Source: Amycolatopsis sp. WQ 127309 (lineage in GTDB: Bacteria > Actinomycetota > Actinomycetes > Mycobacteriales > Pseudonocardiaceae). From it: a stretch of DNA of 64,000 nucleotides. A model generated the notes under the pieces. It did no database searches. It saw only the letters and a list, made by a program, of their open reading frames with translations, and had not been told where the DNA came from. The stretch is from contig NZ_CP095481.1 in assembly GCF_023023025.1 (NCBI RefSeq), forward strand, positions 4,464,001-4,528,000. Direction: 5' to 3'. Of this stretch, positions 32,901 to 41,080 are shown one piece after another (position 1 is the first letter of the stretch; each line of letters begins with the position of its first letter). The position numbers and the translations under genes were made by a program.

Positions 32901-33301
32901 TGATCACGTTGCCGGTTTCGCTGGCCGCGCTGGGCATCGACGCGACCGCCGACAGCCACCGCATCTCCTACACGGTGGGCGTCAGCGGCTACTACGTCGC
33001 TCCGGGCACGACGAACGGGCTGATCGACTACGTCGGCACGCCGCTGTCGTTCGACGCGCTCGCGCCGGGCTACGCGGTCCAGGGTGGCGGCGACGCCGCG
33101 CTGGGCTACGTCGCCAAGCCGGGCACGGCGCTGGTCGTCACCCGGAACGCGGCGTCGGCCGCGGCCGACAACGCGCTCGGGCTGCTCGCCATCGAGCACC
33201 ACAACGCCGCGGGGAACCGGGCGAACGTGGTCAAGGTGGACGCGGCCCAGGGTGCCCGGCCGGGGAACGACCGTCAGCCGATCGGGGCGGGCCGCCACTA
33301 G
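29939..33301 (+). CDS. secreted subtilisin-like serine protease (S8 family)
   Basis: A 1120-residue exported peptidase. It has a Sec-type signal (RLPARATTAAFAVVLAAALG, cleavage near VASA-A at about residue 30), an I9-like propeptide, then the S8 catalytic triad Asp192 (VIDDGID), His261 (EHGTHVAGT) and Ser609 (SGTSMAAPH), with oxyanion Asn381. The large gap before Ser609 holds a PA-domain insertion (about 420-560). The C-terminal 400 residues are beta-rich (Fn3-like) and may bind substrate or the wall. I chose ATG 29939 since it begins the signal peptide; the ORF is open to 29831. Confidence 0.93.
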   Translation: MSRSRLPARATTAAFAVVLAAALGAPVASAADAPLADSVSPAKIDDAKLQGKVEPRLAAAQGRVTAFVELAKKPAVDAFTAAQPQGKESAKRAARAAKDDTAAAVSSVLGQLRTAGAQPQTVTQTANAVPGVVVTADAAKLRDVAKRADVVSVRTVVPKTRTNASAEQLTNTLAAWQQTGKFGDGVRVGVIDDGIDYTHADFGGPGTPAAYKSVDSTKPTPLFPSAKVVGGTDLVGNDYDAATPGKTTPAPDPNPLACGEHGTHVAGTIGGFGVTADGKTFKGDYKKLDAKKVDAMQIGPGTAPKSLLYAIKVFGCAGSTNVTSQALDWALDPDGDGDFTDHLDIVNLSLGSDFGAPDDPDSLFVRKLAANNVLPVISAGNGGDINDIAGSPGNTPEALTVASTRDAGVLRDAAEVTAPTAAKGQKTGQYSQSYAGYDTLNLTAPVVALSAANNAGCAAYSAADKAKAAGKFVWLEWDDNDSTRACGSAVRANNAQAAGAKGALLSSTLEHFSAGIAGNAAIPMFQFTGSATAPLRASLTAGTLQVRLYGTGRASIQTYDKKIVDTPSSFTSRGTRGPALKPDVAAPGDTITSAFRGSGNGRTVLSGTSMAAPHTTGITALVRQSHPDWSVEEVKASVIDTAGHDVTDGAGRTFAPQRVGSGRIDAKAALDNQVLAYVQDDPGAVSVSFGTVEAGGPVTLSKTIKLVNKGVTAAEYSVAYQAVNALPGVEYTVDTPTVKLSPRGTAKVKVTLKITDPKALRKVMDPTMQAVQAGLARQFVADASGRVAFTPKSGAKVPLRVSVYAAPKPVSAISTPASVKFAPDATQAVLNLSGRGVDQGTGAQRYRSLISVLELQAESPQLAECDADVITDCTVNKTAKGGDLRYIGAASTAPLAKAQGEAENAILAFGLSTWSDWANIGSNTSPFVDIDTTGDGAPDFETYVTKATATDVLIAVTVALTPGFPTVDIQAVNGQLGDVDTNVFDTNVITLPVSLAALGIDATADSHRISYTVGVSGYYVAPGTTNGLIDYVGTPLSFDALAPGYAVQGGGDAALGYVAKPGTALVVTRNAASAAADNALGLLAIEHHNAAGNRANVVKVDAAQGARPGNDRQPIGAGRH

Positions 33302-33331
33302 GGGGCCGGAAGATCGATCTGTGCAGGTTCA

Positions 33332-33367
33332 GGGGCGTCTCCGGCGGGTATCCGCCGGGGGCGCCCC
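33332..33367 (+). terminator. subtilase terminator hairpin
   Basis: A 16-nt arm at 33332-33347 pairs with 33352-33367 across a 4-nt loop, with only two G-T wobble pairs. It is 30 nt downstream of the protease stop and lacks a T tract. Confidence 0.65.
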
Positions 33368-33529
33368 ACTGTTATTCACCCAATCGGGTGTCTCACCCTG
33401 CGGGAGGATGCGGCATAAGGGTGGTGCGGCTACGGCCATTTGTCTACGGCCGGTAACCTTCCGGCTGCTGGCGTTTTGTTGCGGTGGGCCATCGGTGCGT
33501 CCGGTGGCCTGGTCGACGGAGGTGTGTGG

Positions 33530-34567
33530 ATGCGGCTCGCGGTGATCCCAGGAGACGGGATCGGGCCCGAGGTGGTCGCCGAGGCGTTGAAGGTGCTCGG
33601 TGAAGTGGCACCTACGGCGGAGATCACGAACTACGACCTCGGCGCCGCGCGATGGCACGCGACAGGTGAGCTGCTCCCGGAGTCGGTGCTGGGCGAGCTT
33701 CGCCAGCACGACGCCATGCTGCTGGGCGCGGTCGGCGATCCGACGGTGCCGAGCGGGATCCTGGAGCGCGGCCTGCTGCTGCGTCTGCGGTTCGAAATGG
33801 ACCACCACGTCAACCTGCGCCCGGCGCGGCTGTACCCCGGTGTCCGGGGACCGCTGGCCGACGCCGGCGACGTCGACATGGTCGTCGTGCGCGAAGGCAC
33901 CGAAGGCCCGTACGCGGGCACCGGTGGCCTGATCCGCAAGGACACCGAGCACGAGATCGCGACCGAGGTCAGCATCAACACGGCGTTCGGCGTGCGGCGG
34001 GTGGTCGCGGACGCGTTCAACCGCGCCGAGGCCCGGCCGCGCAAGCACCTGACGCTCGTGCACAAGACCAACGTGCTCTCGTTCGCCGGGTCGCTGTGGT
34101 CGCGGATCGTCGAAGAGGTCTCGCTGGAGCACCCGGAGGTGACGGTCGCCTACTCGCACGTGGACGCGGCGACGATCCACCTGGTGACCGACCCGTCCCG
34201 GTTCGACGTCATCGTGACGGACAACCTGTTCGGCGACATCATCACGGACCTCGCGGCCGCGGTGACGGGCGGAATCGGCCTCGCGGCGAGCGGCAACCTG
34301 GACATGACCCGCCGCAACCCGAGCATGTTCGAGCCGGTCCACGGTTCGGCCCCGGACATCGCGGGCCAGGGCCTGGCCGACCCGACGGCCGCGGTGCTGT
34401 CGGTGGCACTGCTGCTGGACCACCTGGGCCAGAAGGAAGCCGCGCGCCGCATCGAGGCGTCGGTGGCGTTCGATCTGGCGACCCGGGACCAGGCGTCGCC
34501 GGGTGCGACGACGGCGGTCGGTGACCGCTTGGCGGCGCTGGTGTCGTCGAACGTGCGCACCGGCTGA
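33530..34567 (+). CDS. leuB: 3-isopropylmalate dehydrogenase
   Basis: LeuB oxidatively decarboxylates 3-isopropylmalate with NAD+, the third leucine-specific step. The 345-residue length fits the short actinobacterial form. Family motifs are the N-terminal [16 protein letters not shown], the substrate Arg region [22 protein letters not shown] (about residues 79-100; the Arg residues bind malate), the [14 protein letters not shown] metal site and [15 protein letters not shown] prefer ATG 33530, which has GGAGGTG 6 nt upstream, over the in-frame 33440 start. The gene is monocistronic, ending at a strong terminator. Confidence 0.95.
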   Translation: MRLAVIPGDGIGPEVVAEALKVLGEVAPTAEITNYDLGAARWHATGELLPESVLGELRQHDAMLLGAVGDPTVPSGILERGLLLRLRFEMDHHVNLRPARLYPGVRGPLADAGDVDMVVVREGTEGPYAGTGGLIRKDTEHEIATEVSINTAFGVRRVVADAFNRAEARPRKHLTLVHKTNVLSFAGSLWSRIVEEVSLEHPEVTVAYSHVDAATIHLVTDPSRFDVIVTDNLFGDIITDLAAAVTGGIGLAASGNLDMTRRNPSMFEPVHGSAPDIAGQGLADPTAAVLSVALLLDHLGQKEAARRIEASVAFDLATRDQASPGATTAVGDRLAALVSSNVRTG

Positions 34568-34589
34568 GACTTGCCTGCTGCTTGACGGA

Positions 34590-34624
34590 GAGCCCCGCAC
34601 CGCGATTCGGTGCGGGGCTCTTTC
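34590..34624 (+). terminator. leuB intrinsic terminator
   Basis: GAGCCCCGCACC (34590-34601) pairs perfectly with 34609-34620 across a 7-nt loop, followed by TTTC. It starts 23 nt after the leuB stop. Confidence 0.8.
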
Positions 34625-34639
34625 GTGTGTCTTGTGCGG

Positions 34640-35285
34640 CGGACGGTCCTTTCGCGCGCTGGTGTCGCGAGTGGGCCGGTGGTGCGGGTTTGGTCGCGAA
34701 TGGGCCGTGCGTGCGTAGGTGGCTTCGAGAACGGGCGCTTTCGCGCGCTGGTGCCGCGTGTGGGCCGTTGGTGCGGGTCTGGTGACGAACGGGCCGCTCG
34801 TGCTCGGCAGGTAGCGCGAGTGGTCTGTTGGTGCGGCTTTGTCGCGAGCGGGCCGCTCGTGCTCGGCTGGTTGCGCGAGTGGCCCGTTGGTGCGGGTCTG
34901 GTGACGAACGGGCCGCTCGTGCTCGGCTGGTAGCGCGAGTGGCCCGTTGGTGCGGCTTTGTCGCGAGTGGGCCGTTCGTGCTCGGCTGGTTGCGCGAGTG
35001 GGCCGTTCGTGCTGTGTGTGGCCGCGCGAGTGGCCCGTCGGTGCGGGTTCGGTCGCGAACGGACCGTTCGTGCCGTGCTCAGCGGTGCGAACGGGTCGCC
35101 CGCGCGCAGGCGTCGTTGAGAACGGGCCGCTCGTGCGCAGGTAGTGCCGGGAACGGTCCGCTGGTGCCGGTCTCGCGGCGACCGGCCCGTTCGTGACGCC
35201 GGTGTGGCCGCGCGAGTGGCCCGTTGGCGCGGTTTTGGTCGCGAGCGGGCCGCTCGTGCGGTGCTCGTGCCGGGCATGGCGCCGG
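34640..35285. repeat. degenerate tandem array, period about 29-31 bp
   Basis: GGGCCG or GGCCCG recurs at 34673, 34702, 34733, 34762, 34791, 34822, 34850, 34881, 34910, 34941, 34969, 35000 and 35032 and continues less regularly to about 35285. Two alternating sub-types, GCGAGTGGCCCGTTGGTGCG and GAACGGGCCGCTCGTGC, make a roughly 60-bp double unit. About 20 units are present. The ORFs that cross it are low-complexity in every frame and I do not call them genes. Confidence 0.75.
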
Positions 35286-35461
35286 CCGGTCGCTGGTTGT
35301 CCACAGCACCGCCGTGATGTGGACAACCAGGCCGCGGAAAGGTCTTCCGGGCGGTTGTGTCCGTGGGCGCCGGTAAACTGGATGCGGGGCCGGCCCCCTA
35401 GGGCGTGGCGGGGGATGTCTGCGCGCGGCGTTCCCGGATGGTGGGAGCTTGGCCCAGGTTG

Positions 35462-35491
35462 TGGACTTCCGTCGAAAGCCTGTGGCATGAT
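35462..35491 (+). promoter_or_regulatory. candidate cimA promoter
   Basis: A weak -35 (TGGACT, 35462-35467) and a -10 (CATGAT, 35486-35491) end 6 nt before the leader-peptide GTG at 35498. As with ilvB, the leader would be translated without a 5' UTR. Confidence 0.5.
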
Positions 35492-35497
35492 GCGGCT

Positions 35498-35542
35498 GTG
35501 ACCAGCTTCGCGATCATTATCATCGAGCGCGCCGGACGATAG
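35498..35542 (+). CDS. cimA leader peptide with four consecutive Ile codons, 14 aa
   Basis: GTG to TAG encodes MTSFAIIIIERAGR. The four consecutive isoleucine codons are ATC ATT ATC ATC, an extreme composition for a high-GC genome. The stop codon falls in the first hairpin of a leader that ends in a T-rich terminator before cimA. This is the hallmark of amino-acid-specific attenuation. It supports a role for the downstream gene in isoleucine synthesis. It has no SD and probably sits at the 5' end of the mRNA. Confidence 0.8.
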   Translation: MTSFAIIIIERAGR

Positions 35543-35596
35543 CTCCACAAGAGCTCCCGGCGCGCAACCTCTCGCACCCCTGCGGGAGGTTTTTTT
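35527..35596 (+). promoter_or_regulatory. cimA transcription attenuator
   Basis: Hairpin 1 pairs GCGCGCCGG (35527-35535) with CCGGCGCGC (35557-35565) and has an inner AGCTC/GAGCT stem (35541-35545 with 35551-35555). The terminator pairs AACCTC (35566-35571) and CGCA (35573-35576) with TGCG (35581-35584) and GAGGTT (35586-35591) around a CCCC loop, followed by seven T. The Ile codons end at the 5' arm of hairpin 1. cimA starts 71 nt after the T tract. Confidence 0.75.
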
Positions 35597-35667
35597 GTTG
35601 CCTGAAACTGCTCGGAACCGCCCGAGATCCGCCCGAAACCGCCGCCATCGCATCGAGGAGACAGACC

Positions 35668-37299
35668 GTGACCCGCAAGGAGCCCGCCGATACCCCCCTC
35701 GGCGATGCCTTCCACCTCTACGACACGACCCTGCGCGATGGTGCGCAGCGTGAGGGCATCTCCTACTCCGTCCAGGACAAGCTGGCCGTCGCGCGGCTGC
35801 TGGACGAACTGGGCGTCGGGTTCATCGAAGGCGGCTGGCCGGGCGCGCTGCCCAAGGACACGGAATTCTTCGCCCGGGCCGCGAAAGGCGAGCTGCAGCT
35901 CAAGCACGCCGCGCTCGTCGCGTTCGGCTCGACCCGCAAAGCCGGCACCACCGCCGACGCCGATCCGCAGGTCCAGGCCCTTCTCGACAGTGAAGCGCCG
36001 GTCATCACGCTCGTCGCGAAATCCGATCTGCGGCACATCGAACGCGCTCTGCGGGTCGACGTCGACGAGGCCTGCGCCATGGTGCGCGACACCGTCGGGT
36101 TCCTCACGAAAGAAGGCCGGCGGGTCTTCCTCGACGCCGAACACTTCTTCGACGGCTACGCGCATTCCCCCGAAACCTCGCTGAGGATCCTCGACGCCGC
36201 GGGAAACGCGGGCGCCGACGTCCTCGTGCTCTGCGACACCAACGGCGGGCAGCTGCCGCTGGGGCTCGCGGAAACCGTCCGGGAGGTCAAGGACAAGACC
36301 GGGTTCCGGCTCGGGATCCATTGTCAGGACGACACTTCCTGCGCCGTGGCGAACTCCGTCGCCGCGGTGCAGGCCGGCGTGACGCACGTCCAGTGCACCG
36401 CCAACGGTTACGGGGAGCGGGCCGGCAACGCCGACCTCTTCGCCGTGACGGGAAACCTGGTGACCAAGCTCGGCATGGACGTCCTCCCGACCGGAGGCGC
36501 CGCCGAACTCACCCGGGTCTCCCATGCCCTTGCCGAAATCGCCAACCTCGCCCCCTACTCCCACCAGGCTTACGTAGGGGCGTCGGCTTTCGCTCACAAG
36601 GCGGGACTGCACGCGAGCGCGATCAAGGTGGATCCGTTGTTGTACAACCACATCGATCCGTCTTCCGTCGGCAATGACATGCGGGTACTGGTCACCGAGA
36701 TGGCCGGCAGGGCCAGCCTCGAGCTCAAGGGACGTGAGCTCGGGGTCGACCTTGCCGGCCGGCCCGAAGCGCTGACGAGCGCGCTCCGGAAGGTCAAGCG
36801 CCTCGAAGCCGAGGGCTGGTCCTTCGAAGCCGCCGACGCCTCCCTCGGACTCCTGCTGCGCGAGGAGGCCGACGTCCCGGTCGAGGCGCCGTTCGAGCTC
36901 GAGTCCTACCGCGTGGTGCTCGACCACCGCGCCGACGCCGAGGTCGTCTCCGAGGCGACGGTCAAGGTGCACGTCGGCGGCCAGCGCGTCATCGCCACCG
37001 CCGAGGGCATCGGCCCGGTCCACGCCCTCGACGCCGCGCTGCGCAGGGCCCTGAGCCCGCACCTGTCCTGGTTGGACAGTGTGGACCTGGCCGACTACAA
37101 GGTCCGGATCCTGCAGGGCCACCCCGGCACCGACGCCGTGACGCGCGTGCTGGTCGAGAGCACCGACGGCGAGCGCGAGTGGACCACGGTCGGGGTGCAC
37201 GGGAACATCGTCGAGGCCAGCTGGCTGGCCCTGTGCGACGCGCTGGTCCACAAGAGCACCACCGTGGCTCCGGGCACGGGCGGGGCGGACGTAGACTGA
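35668..37299 (+). CDS. cimA: (R)-citramalate synthase
   Basis: CimA condenses pyruvate and acetyl-CoA to citramalate, a threonine-independent entry into isoleucine synthesis. The 543 residues have the HMGL/DRE-TIM catalytic barrel with LYDTTLRDGAQREG (about residues 19-32) and metal ligands in the HCQDDTSCAV (about 215-224) region, and a C-terminal LeuA-type allosteric domain that binds isoleucine. Length and motifs fit the CimA group rather than LeuA. The Ile-codon leader and attenuator upstream agree with this. GTG at 35668 follows GAGGAG by about 7 nt. Confidence 0.93.
   Translation: MTRKEPADTPLGDAFHLYDTTLRDGAQREGISYSVQDKLAVARLLDELGVGFIEGGWPGALPKDTEFFARAAKGELQLKHAALVAFGSTRKAGTTADADPQVQALLDSEAPVITLVAKSDLRHIERALRVDVDEACAMVRDTVGFLTKEGRRVFLDAEHFFDGYAHSPETSLRILDAAGNAGADVLVLCDTNGGQLPLGLAETVREVKDKTGFRLGIHCQDDTSCAVANSVAAVQAGVTHVQCTANGYGERAGNADLFAVTGNLVTKLGMDVLPTGGAAELTRVSHALAEIANLAPYSHQAYVGASAFAHKAGLHASAIKVDPLLYNHIDPSSVGNDMRVLVTEMAGRASLELKGRELGVDLAGRPEALTSALRKVKRLEAEGWSFEAADASLGLLLREEADVPVEAPFELESYRVVLDHRADAEVVSEATVKVHVGGQRVIATAEGIGPVHALDAALRRALSPHLSWLDSVDLADYKVRILQGHPGTDAVTRVLVESTDGEREWTTVGVHGNIVEASWLALCDALVHKSTTVAPGTGGADVD
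37292..37297 (+). promoter_or_regulatory. candidate -10 box (TAGACT) for leaderless FAH-family gene
   Basis: TAGACT overlaps the cimA stop codon and ends 7 nt before the GTG at 37305; no SD is present. It would give independent transcription of the next gene. Confidence 0.4.
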
Positions 37300-37304
37300 T
37301 CGGT

Positions 37305-38075
37305 GTGCGCCTAGCCCGTATTGCTCATCCCGGTGGTGTCGCGTTCGCTTCGGTCGAAGGGGACGGTGACGACGCCCAGGTCCTGGAGATCGCCGAGCAC
37401 CCGTTCGGCCAGCCCAACTTCACCGGCAAGCGGTGGCCGCTGGCCGACGTCCGGCTGCTCGCGCCGATCCTGCCGTCCAAGGTGATCGCCGTCGGCCGCA
37501 ACTACGCCAAGCACGCGGCCGAGCTCGGCAACGAGGTACCCACCTCGCCGATGCTGTTCATCAAGCCGTCGACCTCGGTCATCGGCCCGAACGCGGCCAT
37601 CCGCCGCCCGTCCGGCGTCGGCCGCGTCGACTTCGAGGGCGAGCTGGCCATCGTGATCGGCCAGCCGGTGAAGAACGTGCCGGCCGCGCGCGCCGCGAGC
37701 GCCATCCTCGGCTACACCGTGGCCAACGACGTCAGCGCCCGCGACCTGCAGAAGTCCGACGGCCAGTGGGGCCGCGCCAAGGGCTACGACTCGTTCTGCC
37801 CGCTCGGGCCGTGGATCGAGACGTCCCTCGACGCGTCCGACCTGGCGCTGCGCTCGGAGGTCGACGGCGAGCTGAAGCAGGACGGCCGCACCTCCGACCT
37901 GGTGCACAAGATCCCCGAGCTGGTCGAGTTCATCTCCGGCGTGATGACGCTGCTGCCCGGTGACGTCATCCTCACCGGCACCCCGGAGGGCGTCGGCCCG
38001 ATCGAGGGCGGCCAGAGCGTCTCGATCACCATCGACGGCATCGGCACCCTGACCAACCCGGTCGAGAGCATCTGA
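37305..38075 (+). CDS. fumarylacetoacetate hydrolase family protein
   Basis: The 256-residue product is a single FAH C-terminal domain. Typical motifs are VIAVGRNYAKHAAELGNE (about residues 60-77), SPMLFIKPSTSVIGPNAAI, the metal-binding VDFEGELAIVIG (acidic Glu residues) and NDVSARDLQ followed by KGYDSFCPLGPW. The family hydrolyses or decarboxylates acylpyruvates and beta-keto acids; in core-genome positions like this it is often annotated as acylpyruvate hydrolase or oxaloacetate decarboxylase-like. GTG at 37305 lies 6 nt after the cimA stop. A longer ORF inside cimA is rejected. Confidence 0.9.
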   Translation: MRLARIAHPGGVAFASVEGDGDDAQVLEIAEHPFGQPNFTGKRWPLADVRLLAPILPSKVIAVGRNYAKHAAELGNEVPTSPMLFIKPSTSVIGPNAAIRRPSGVGRVDFEGELAIVIGQPVKNVPAARAASAILGYTVANDVSARDLQKSDGQWGRAKGYDSFCPLGPWIETSLDASDLALRSEVDGELKQDGRTSDLVHKIPELVEFISGVMTLLPGDVILTGTPEGVGPIEGGQSVSITIDGIGTLTNPVESI

Positions 38076-38082
38076 CCGAAGT

Positions 38083-38133
38083 CCGTGAAGGCCTCCTTAC
38101 CGGCGCTAAAAGCCGGGAAGGGGGCCTTCACGG
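38083..38133. terminator. bidirectional hairpin, copy of the ilvC terminator element
   Basis: CCGTGAAGGCCTCCTTACCGG pairs with 38113-38133 with one wobble and one mismatch. It lies 8 nt after the FAH-family stop and 12 nt past the end of the convergent FAD enzyme, so it can serve both. Its flanks (GTCCGTGAAGG, CGGCTTTCCGG) match those at 22551-22611. Confidence 0.7.
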
Positions 38134-38145
38134 CTTTCCGGCGCG

Positions 38146-39384
38146 CTACCGCTGCACCGGCTCCATCGGACGGCGGGCGTAGGCCGGGGCGTGCTCCGGC
38201 CGCAGGCCGAGGCCCAGCAGCCGGGCCGGGACGTACGACAGCCGCGGGAACCGGGCGAACAGCTTGATCATCCCGGCCGGCGGACCGTTGCGCTTGCCCG
38301 CCATGACCTGCCGGACCACGGTCCCGTGCAGCAGCCGCTGCAGCCCCTGCACCAGCAGCGTCGGCAGCAGCCGCCGGCCACGCACCTTCGCCAGGTCGGC
38401 CTCGCGCGGCCGGCCGCGCCGCAGCGGCTCGGCCAGCAGCGTCGCCGCCGCGACCGCGTCCTGCACCGCCAGGTTGATGCCGACGCCGCCGACCGGCGAC
38501 ATCGCGTGGGCCGCGTCGCCGATGCAGAGCAGCCCGTCGACGTGCCACTTCTTCAGCAGGTTCATCCGCACGTCGAGGAACTTGACGTCGTCCATCGTCG
38601 TCAGCTCGGGCACCCGGTCGGCGAACCCGGGCAGGATCTGCCTGACGTTCTCCCGGAACGCCTCGATGCCCTGCTCGCGCAGGTCGTCGCCCTTCGGGCC
38701 GAGGTAGGCGATCTGGAAGTAGTCCGGCCGGGGGAGCGGGATGGCGAAGCGGCGGTCCCGCATCTGCGGCAGGAGCATGCCGTCGACGTCGTCGGTGCCG
38801 CGGGAGAGCCGGAACCACCAGACGTCGAACGGGCAGTCGTACTCGCGCGGCACGAGACCGGCCTCACGGCGGGCCGGCGACCACCGGCCGTCGGCGGCGA
38901 TCACCAGGTCGGCGCGGATTTCCCCGGTCTCGCCGGCCGCCGTGCGGTAGGTGACGCCGGCGACGCGGCCCCGCTCGCGGACCAGCCCGGTGCACTCGGT
39001 CTCCATCCGCTGGACGAACGTCGGCTCCTTGCGCGCGCTCTCGGCCAGCAGGTCGAGGAAGTCCCACTGCGGCACCATCGCGACGTAGGGGTGCGCCACC
39101 TTCAGCCGGGTGAAGTCGGCCAGCTTCATCAGCTCGCCGTTCTCCTGCGGGAACCCCGCCGAGCGCATCTCGCTGTGCGGCAGCGCGTCGAACTTCTCGC
39201 CCAGCCCCAGTTCGTCGAGCAGGGTCAGGGTCGACGGGTGGACCGTGTCGCCGCGGAAGTCCCGCAGGAAGTCGGCGTGCTTCTCCAGCACCGTCACCTC
39301 GACGCCGGCCCGGGCCAGCAGCAGTCCCGTGACCATCCCGGCCGGCCCGCCGCCCACGACGACGCACCCCGCGCGCTCGGTCAT
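38146..39384 (-). CDS. FAD-dependent aromatic-ring-hydroxylase-type monooxygenase
   Basis: The 412-residue product has the p-hydroxybenzoate-hydroxylase fold: FAD-binding VVVGGGPAGMVTGLLLARAG (about residues 8-27), a DG motif in VIAADGRWSP, and the second FAD motif GDAAHAMSPVGGVGINLAVQ (about 293-312). Substrates of this family are phenolic or polyketide compounds, so a catabolic or secondary-metabolite role is inferred. ATG 39384 is preferred to ATG 39393 because GGGGAG is then 9 nt upstream rather than directly adjacent. The gene diverges from gltX. An imperfect inverted repeat at 39403-39423 lies just upstream. Confidence 0.9.
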   Translation of the reverse strand: MTERAGCVVVGGGPAGMVTGLLLARAGVEVTVLEKHADFLRDFRGDTVHPSTLTLLDELGLGEKFDALPHSEMRSAGFPQENGELMKLADFTRLKVAHPYVAMVPQWDFLDLLAESARKEPTFVQRMETECTGLVRERGRVAGVTYRTAAGETGEIRADLVIAADGRWSPARREAGLVPREYDCPFDVWWFRLSRGTDDVDGMLLPQMRDRRFAIPLPRPDYFQIAYLGPKGDDLREQGIEAFRENVRQILPGFADRVPELTTMDDVKFLDVRMNLLKKWHVDGLLCIGDAAHAMSPVGGVGINLAVQDAVAAATLLAEPLRRGRPREADLAKVRGRRLLPTLLVQGLQRLLHGTVVRQVMAGKRNGPPAGMIKLFARFPRLSYVPARLLGLGLRPEHAPAYARRPMEPVQR

Positions 39385-39402
39385 CTCCACCATCTCCCCG
39401 TC

Positions 39403-39423
39403 TATTTCATCGTCTGTTGAATA
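39403..39423. promoter_or_regulatory. imperfect inverted repeat upstream of the monooxygenase
   Basis: TATTTCA (39403-39409) and TTGAATA (39417-39423) form an AT-rich imperfect palindrome 19 nt from the start, in an otherwise GC-rich region. It may be a TetR- or MarR-type operator, or simply a promoter. Confidence 0.3.
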
Positions 39424-39489
39424 AAGCGAGGATGCACCCGCCCCGGTCCGTGCGTCAAGCGATGTGGCGACGGATACGCTGATCGGGCT

Positions 39490-40968
39490 ATGAGTGAGAC
39501 ATCGGTGGTTCGCGCGCGTTTCTGTCCTTCGCCGACCGGCGCCCCGCACGTCGGGATGATCCGCACGGCGCTGTTCAACTGGGCCTTCGCCCGGCACCAC
39601 CAGGGCAGCCTGGTGTTCCGGATCGAAGACACCGACGCGGCGCGCGACTCGCAGGAGTCCTACGAGCAGCTGCTCGAAGCGCTGCGCTGGATGGGCCTCG
39701 ACTGGGACGAGGGCCCCGAGGTGGGCGGCGAGTACGGGCCGTACCGCCAGAGCGAGCGGCGCGCGACCTACGCCGACGTCGCCGCGAAGCTCCTCGAGGC
39801 GGGGGAGCTGTACGAGGCGTTCTCGACCAACGAAGAGGTCGAGGAGCGGCGCAAGGCGGCCGGCCTGGACCCGAAGCTGGGTTACGACAACTTCGACCGC
39901 GACCTCACCGACGAGCAGCGCGCCGCCTACCGCGCCGAGGGCCGCGCGCCGGTGCTGCGGCTGCGCATGCCGGAGGTCGACCTCGGCTGGACCGACCTGG
40001 TCCGCGGCGACATCACCTTCCCGGCGAACACGATCCCGGACCCGGTGCTGGTGCGCGCGAACGGCGACCCGCTCTACACGCTGACCAACCCGGTCGACGA
40101 CGCGCTGATGAAGATCACGCACGTGCTGCGCGGTGAGGACCTGCTGCCTTCGACCCCGCGGCAGATCGCGCTGTACTCGGCACTGGAGCGCGTCGGCGTG
40201 GCGGAATTCACGCCGCGGTTCGGCCATTTGCCGTACGTGATGGGCGAGGGCAACAAGAAACTGTCCAAACGCGACCCTTCGTCGAATCTCTTCAACCTCC
40301 GCGACCGCGGTTTCATCCGCGAGGGGCTGCTGAACTACCTGGCCCTGCTCGGCTGGTCCATCGCGGACGACCGCGACGTGTTCTCCCCCGAGGAGCTGAT
40401 CGCCGCCTTCGACGTCACGAAGGTCAGCGCCAACCCGGCGCGCTTCGACGTCAAGAAGGCCGAAGCCATCAACGGCCAGCACGTCCGGGCCTTGCCGGCG
40501 GCCGAGTTCGTGAGCCGGGTGACGCCTTATCTCGTCGCGGCGGGCGTCCTGCCGGACTCGCCCAGCGACGAGCAGGTCGCGCGGCTGAACGCGATCGCTC
40601 CGCTCGTCCAGGAGCGCGTGACGCTTCTCGCGGACGCGTCTCCGATGGTGCGCTTCCTGTTCGCGGACGAGGAGACCTTCGCGCCGGAGGAGGACGCGGC
40701 GGCGAAGAACCTCGGCGAGCCCGCGCGGCCGGTGCTCGAAGCCGCGCTGTCGGCGCTCGAAGCGCTGCCGTCGTGGGAAACCGCGGCCATCGAGCAGGCG
40801 CTGAAGGACGCGCTTGTGGACGGTCTGGGTCTCAAGCCCCGCAAGGCTTTCGCGCCCGTCCGGGTCGCCATCACCGGCCGGACCGTTTCCCCGCCGCTCT
40901 ACGAATCGATGGAGCTGCTCGGCCGCGACGTCTCATTGGGACGCCTGCGCCGCGCAGTGGTCGGATAA
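39490..40968 (+). CDS. gltX: glutamyl-tRNA synthetase
   Basis: A class I synthetase that charges tRNA-Glu and, in organisms with GatCAB, also mischarges tRNA-Gln. The 492 residues have the HIGH-type motif as His20-Val-Gly-Met23 within [13 protein letters not shown] and KLSKR at 257-261, followed by the helical anticodon-binding domain. The HVGM variant is common in this family. ATG at 39490 is preceded by TACGCT (39475-39480) and no SD, so a leaderless or nearly leaderless mRNA is likely. Both its tRNA substrates lie about 1 kb downstream. Confidence 0.97.
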   Translation: MSETSVVRARFCPSPTGAPHVGMIRTALFNWAFARHHQGSLVFRIEDTDAARDSQESYEQLLEALRWMGLDWDEGPEVGGEYGPYRQSERRATYADVAAKLLEAGELYEAFSTNEEVEERRKAAGLDPKLGYDNFDRDLTDEQRAAYRAEGRAPVLRLRMPEVDLGWTDLVRGDITFPANTIPDPVLVRANGDPLYTLTNPVDDALMKITHVLRGEDLLPSTPRQIALYSALERVGVAEFTPRFGHLPYVMGEGNKKLSKRDPSSNLFNLRDRGFIREGLLNYLALLGWSIADDRDVFSPEELIAAFDVTKVSANPARFDVKKAEAINGQHVRALPAAEFVSRVTPYLVAAGVLPDSPSDEQVARLNAIAPLVQERVTLLADASPMVRFLFADEETFAPEEDAAAKNLGEPARPVLEAALSALEALPSWETAAIEQALKDALVDGLGLKPRKAFAPVRVAITGRTVSPPLYESMELLGRDVSLGRLRRAVVG

Positions 40969-41040
40969 CCGAAAGAAGACGGTTCGCCAACTGGGAGTAG
41001 AGCGACCACGCCGGAACAGGCGAGCGGCAATCACCTCTTT

Positions 41041-41074
41041 GGCAGCGTCGCGAACGCTGCCGTTGCCCTAGCCT
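41041..41074 (+). promoter_or_regulatory. hairpin after gltX and -10 box for the HAD gene
   Basis: GGCAGCGT (41041-41048) pairs with ACGCTGCC (41054-41061) over a CGCGA loop and may end gltX transcription, though it has no T tract. TAGCCT (41069-41074) ends 6 nt before the GTG at 41081, a leaderless spacing. Confidence 0.4.
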
Positions 41075-41080
41075 CACTGG

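Noticed and set aside
29954..33298. 1114-codon open frame opposite the subtilase
   Set aside because: The plus strand has signal peptide and complete catalytic triad. The antisense frame is an Arg/Val/Asp-rich shadow without motifs.
33409..33545. Leader peptide for leuB (with a Leu-Leu pair)
   Set aside because: The frame runs past the leuB start, is rich in Cys and Gly, and no terminator hairpin with a T tract lies between it and leuB.
34582..35196. Several 65-122-codon ORFs in the 30-bp array
   Set aside because: They are repetitive in all frames, have no SD and end with the repeat block, so they reflect the repeat and not a gene.
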